A stretch of 7,372 nucleotides of DNA, taken from assembly GCA_016871135.1 (NCBI GenBank), contig VFZQ01000253.1:1-7372 (forward strand), read 5' to 3'. This document shows positions 5,662-7,372 of this stretch, one piece after another. How positions within the stretch are numbered: the first letter of the stretch is position 1; the number at the start of each line of letters is the position of its first letter. The position numbers and the translations under genes were made by a program. Under the pieces are notes generated by a model. It saw only the letters and a list, made by a program, of their open reading frames with translations, did not search any database and was not told where the DNA came from. This DNA is from Acidobacteriota bacterium. Lineage in GTDB: Bacteria > Acidobacteriota > Terriglobia > Bryobacterales > Bryobacteraceae.

Positions 5662-6878
5662 AACTCTTCATCGCTCTCACGCTTTGCACTCTCGCAGCCC
5701 AAGAGAAGATCCGCATCGATAGCCACGTCGCCGTGCCGATGCGCGACAAAGTCATTCTCTACGCCGACGTCTATCGCCCCGATCGCGCCGGCAAGTTCCC
5801 CGTGCTCGTCACGCGTACGCCCTATGGAGTACAGCGAGACGGCGGCCACGAGTCGCTGATCCAACTCGCCCGCGCCGGATACGCCGTCATCATGCAGGAT
5901 GTGCGCGGCCGTTTCGAATCGAGCGGCAAGTGGGAACCCTTCCGCGACGAAGGCAAGGACGGTTACGACACGATCGAGTGGGCCGCCAAGCAGTCATGGT
6001 CGAACGGCAAGGTGGCTTCGTTCGGCGGATCGTATCTCGGCAACAACCAGTGGCTGACCGGCGCCGAAGCGCCGCCGAGCCTTGTCGCCATGTTCCCGCG
6101 CGTGGCGTCGACCAGCATCTATCACAACTGGGCCTACTTCGGCGGCGCATATAGGCTGTCGTTCAACTATGGTTGGGGCGTCGTGCGTATGCCTTTCCGT
6201 ATCATGCAGCCGCAGTACTGGCACACCGAAAAATACACACCAGAAGCACTGCGCTATGAGAACGTGTTGAAGCACGCGCCACTCATCGAGGGCGATCTGC
6301 GCAGCTCCCACACCAAGGTGCAACACTACCGCGACTGGATTCAGCACGAGAGTTACGACGCGTATTGGAAACACACGAGCGTTGAGGATCGCTTCGACAA
6401 AATCAAGGCGCCTGCCATGACGCTCGGCGGCTGGTTCGATATCTTCGTCGCGGGCTCGATCAACGGTTATGTCGGCATGAAGAAAAAGGGCGGGCGGATG
6501 ATTATCGGTCCGTGGGGACATGGGCCCAGCCGCAGGTTCGGCGATGTCGATTTCGGCGCCGATGCCATGCGGAATGCCAACGAGATCGAACAGCGCTTCT
6601 TCGATTTTCACGTGAAGGGAATTAGAAATGGGCTCGACAAAGAGCCGCCGGTCGAGATCTTCTACATGGGGGCCAACAAGTGGCGCAAGGAGGCCGACTG
6701 GCCGATCCCGGGCGCCAAGGAGACGCCGGTATATCTGACTGCCGGCAAGGGACTGTCGATGACCAAGCCTTCCGCCGAGGGCAGCGATCAGTACATCGCC
6801 GATCCTGCTAATCCTATTCCGACGCTCGGTGGCAACAACTGCTGTGGCACGCCGACGCTCGCTGGACCGAAGGATTAG
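5658..6878 (+). CDS. CocE/NonD-family serine hydrolase, catalytic part, ended by an in-frame TAG
   Basis: This encodes the alpha/beta-hydrolase part (406 residues) of an Xaa-Pro dipeptidyl-peptidase S15/CocE-type enzyme, a group that hydrolyses esters or amides. A short signal peptide (about 1-14, MKLFIALTLCTLAA) suggests export. Visible motifs are RTPYG (53-57, oxyanion Tyr56), DVRGRFESSG (81-90), GGSYLG (123-128, nucleophile Ser125), GGWFD (257-261, acid Asp261) and GPWGH (284-288, base His288). The complete triad is therefore here. The reading frame stops at TAG (6876-6878) just after GGNNCCG and AGPKD, and the expected C-terminal jelly-roll follows in the same frame to 7334. Without the TAG the protein would have 558 residues, normal for CocE-like enzymes. 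The ATG at 5658 overlaps the preceding TGA and is chosen over upstream in-frame codons, which lie antiparallel to sense in a shadow frame of the membrane-protein gene. Activity of the shortened form is uncertain. Confidence 0.9.
   Translation: MKLFIALTLCTLAAQEKIRIDSHVAVPMRDKVILYADVYRPDRAGKFPVLVTRTPYGVQRDGGHESLIQLARAGYAVIMQDVRGRFESSGKWEPFRDEGKDGYDTIEWAAKQSWSNGKVASFGGSYLGNNQWLTGAEAPPSLVAMFPRVASTSIYHNWAYFGGAYRLSFNYGWGVVRMPFRIMQPQYWHTEKYTPEALRYENVLKHAPLIEGDLRSSHTKVQHYRDWIQHESYDAYWKHTSVEDRFDKIKAPAMTLGGWFDIFVAGSINGYVGMKKKGGRMIIGPWGHGPSRRFGDVDFGADAMRNANEIEQRFFDFHVKGIRNGLDKEPPVEIFYMGANKWRKEADWPIPGAKETPVYLTAGKGLSMTKPSAEGSDQYIADPANPIPTLGGNNCCGTPTLAGPKD
6876..6878 (+). other. In-frame amber codon interrupting the CocE/NonD hydrolase
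   Basis: The codons read GGA CCG AAG GAT TAG CGG CCG ATC GAA, that is GPKD-stop-RPIE. Family members, as I remember them, commonly read GPxDQR at this point, so TAG replaces a probable CAG (Gln) by one C-to-T change. Frame is kept on both sides with no insertion or deletion. It may be a nonsense mutation, a sequencing or assembly error, or a readthrough site. Two other genes here end in TAG, which argues against general reassignment of the codon. Confidence 0.85.
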
Positions 6879-6902
6879 CGGCCGATCGAATCGCGAGCCG
6901 AT

Positions 6903-7334
6903 GTGTTGTCGTACACCTCCGAGGCGATGACCGCGCCTCTGGCCATCGCCGGGCCGGTGTCAATGAAGCTGCGCGCGTCGACCGATGGGCCGGACACCGA
7001 CTGGATGGTGAAGCTCGTCGATGTCGCTCCGGATAGTTTCGCGATGCCGATCGCCGAGGGTATTCTGCGTGCGCGGTTCCGCGAGGGGCTCGACAAGCCA
7101 AGGCTGTTGGAAGCTGGGAAAGTCGACGATTTCACGGTCGACATGGTGGGCACGGCGAACGTGTTCCTGCCCGGTCACAAGATTCGCGTCGATATCATGT
7201 CGAGCAACTTTCCGCAGTTCAGCGTTAACCCGAATACCGGCGAGCCGCTCGGTTCGGCGGTGCGGTCGCGAAAGGCTCTGAACAAGGTATTCCACGGTTC
7301 GGCGGTTGTGCTGCCGGTCGTGAGAGTGCCATAA
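6903..7334 (+). CDS. C-terminal jelly-roll (PepX_C-like) domain of the interrupted CocE/NonD hydrolase
   Basis: After the TAG the frame stays open from 6879 to a TAA at 7332-7334. It encodes the beta-sandwich domain that packs against the hydrolase domain in CocE and X-Pro dipeptidyl peptidases. Recognisable blocks are a VLSYTSEAM strand, a GPVSMKLRASTDGPDTDWMV region, EGILRARFREGL, GTANVFLPGHKIRVDI and SSNFPQFSVNPNTGEPLG. The domain is intact, which suggests the interruption is recent, artefactual or bypassed. The given start is the first in-frame GTG; the next candidates are TTG 6906 and ATG 6927. None has a convincing ribosome binding site, and starting at any of them would trim the first strand. 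I regard this as the tail of the gene at 5658 rather than an independent gene, so its separate translation is doubtful. Confidence 0.75.
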   Translation: MLSYTSEAMTAPLAIAGPVSMKLRASTDGPDTDWMVKLVDVAPDSFAMPIAEGILRARFREGLDKPRLLEAGKVDDFTVDMVGTANVFLPGHKIRVDIMSSNFPQFSVNPNTGEPLGSAVRSRKALNKVFHGSAVVLPVVRVP

Positions 7335-7357
7335 AAACAGCATATTCTCATCGAACG

Positions 7358-7372
7358 ATGAGCCTGAAGGAC
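7358..7372 (+). CDS. Possible 5' end of the next gene (partial)
   Basis: An ATG at 7358 opens MSLKD and runs off the window, 23 bases after the hydrolase TAA. The intervening bases are A/T-richer than the surroundings and hold no obvious terminator or strong Shine-Dalgarno sequence. Five codons are too few to identify a product, and the call depends only on position and strand continuity. Confidence 0.35.

Noticed and set aside
6876..6878. Genome-wide reassignment of TAG to glutamine
   Set aside because: The RNase T2 and beta-propeller genes both end in TAG at normal family ends, and nothing phage-like is present. A local mutation, error or readthrough is simpler.

Overview
The window is dense, high-GC bacterial DNA (about 60% G+C by eye). 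It holds seven complete or nearly complete protein genes and two gene ends cut by the window edges. I see no RNA genes, insertion sequences, CRISPR arrays or phage genes. The mix suggests a soil-type Acidobacteriota bacterium (Bryobacterales/Solibacter-like) or a relative: an exported PQQ-type beta-propeller opening YWPQWRGPTSAG, a CocE/NonD hydrolase, a DUF4380-like protein, and MTRRSL-type export signals. This placement is inferred from protein style and is not proven.

Left part, minus strand (2789 to 1): a tightly packed operon reading thiL (thiamine-monophosphate kinase), a family-2 O-methyltransferase, a DUF4380/aldose-epimerase-fold protein, then the first 13 codons of a further exported protein. 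Two of the three junctions are 4-base ATGA stop/start overlaps and the third is a 4-base gap, so the genes are probably co-transcribed and partly translationally coupled.

Centre: a secreted RNase T2 gene (2807-3448, plus) diverges from thiL across only 17 bases. It converges with an exported PQQ-like beta-propeller gene (4773-3451, minus) with two bases between the stop codons.

Right part, plus strand (4825 to the end): a Gly/Ala-rich polytopic membrane protein of unknown function overlaps by ATGA the start of a CocE/NonD-family serine hydrolase. The hydrolase is interrupted by a single in-frame TAG at 6876-6878. The same frame then continues with the complete C-terminal jelly-roll domain to a TAA at 7334. 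The TAG stands where, as I recall, relatives have Gln (CAG), so one C-to-T change would explain it. This is the most notable observation in the window. A further start codon at 7358 may open the next gene.

No complete new defence, mobile or biosynthetic system is visible. The genes are mainly metabolic (ThiL, methyltransferase) or envelope/exported (RNase T2, beta-propeller, membrane protein, hydrolase). The least understood are the membrane protein with its coupled hydrolase and the DUF4380-like protein with its methyltransferase neighbour.
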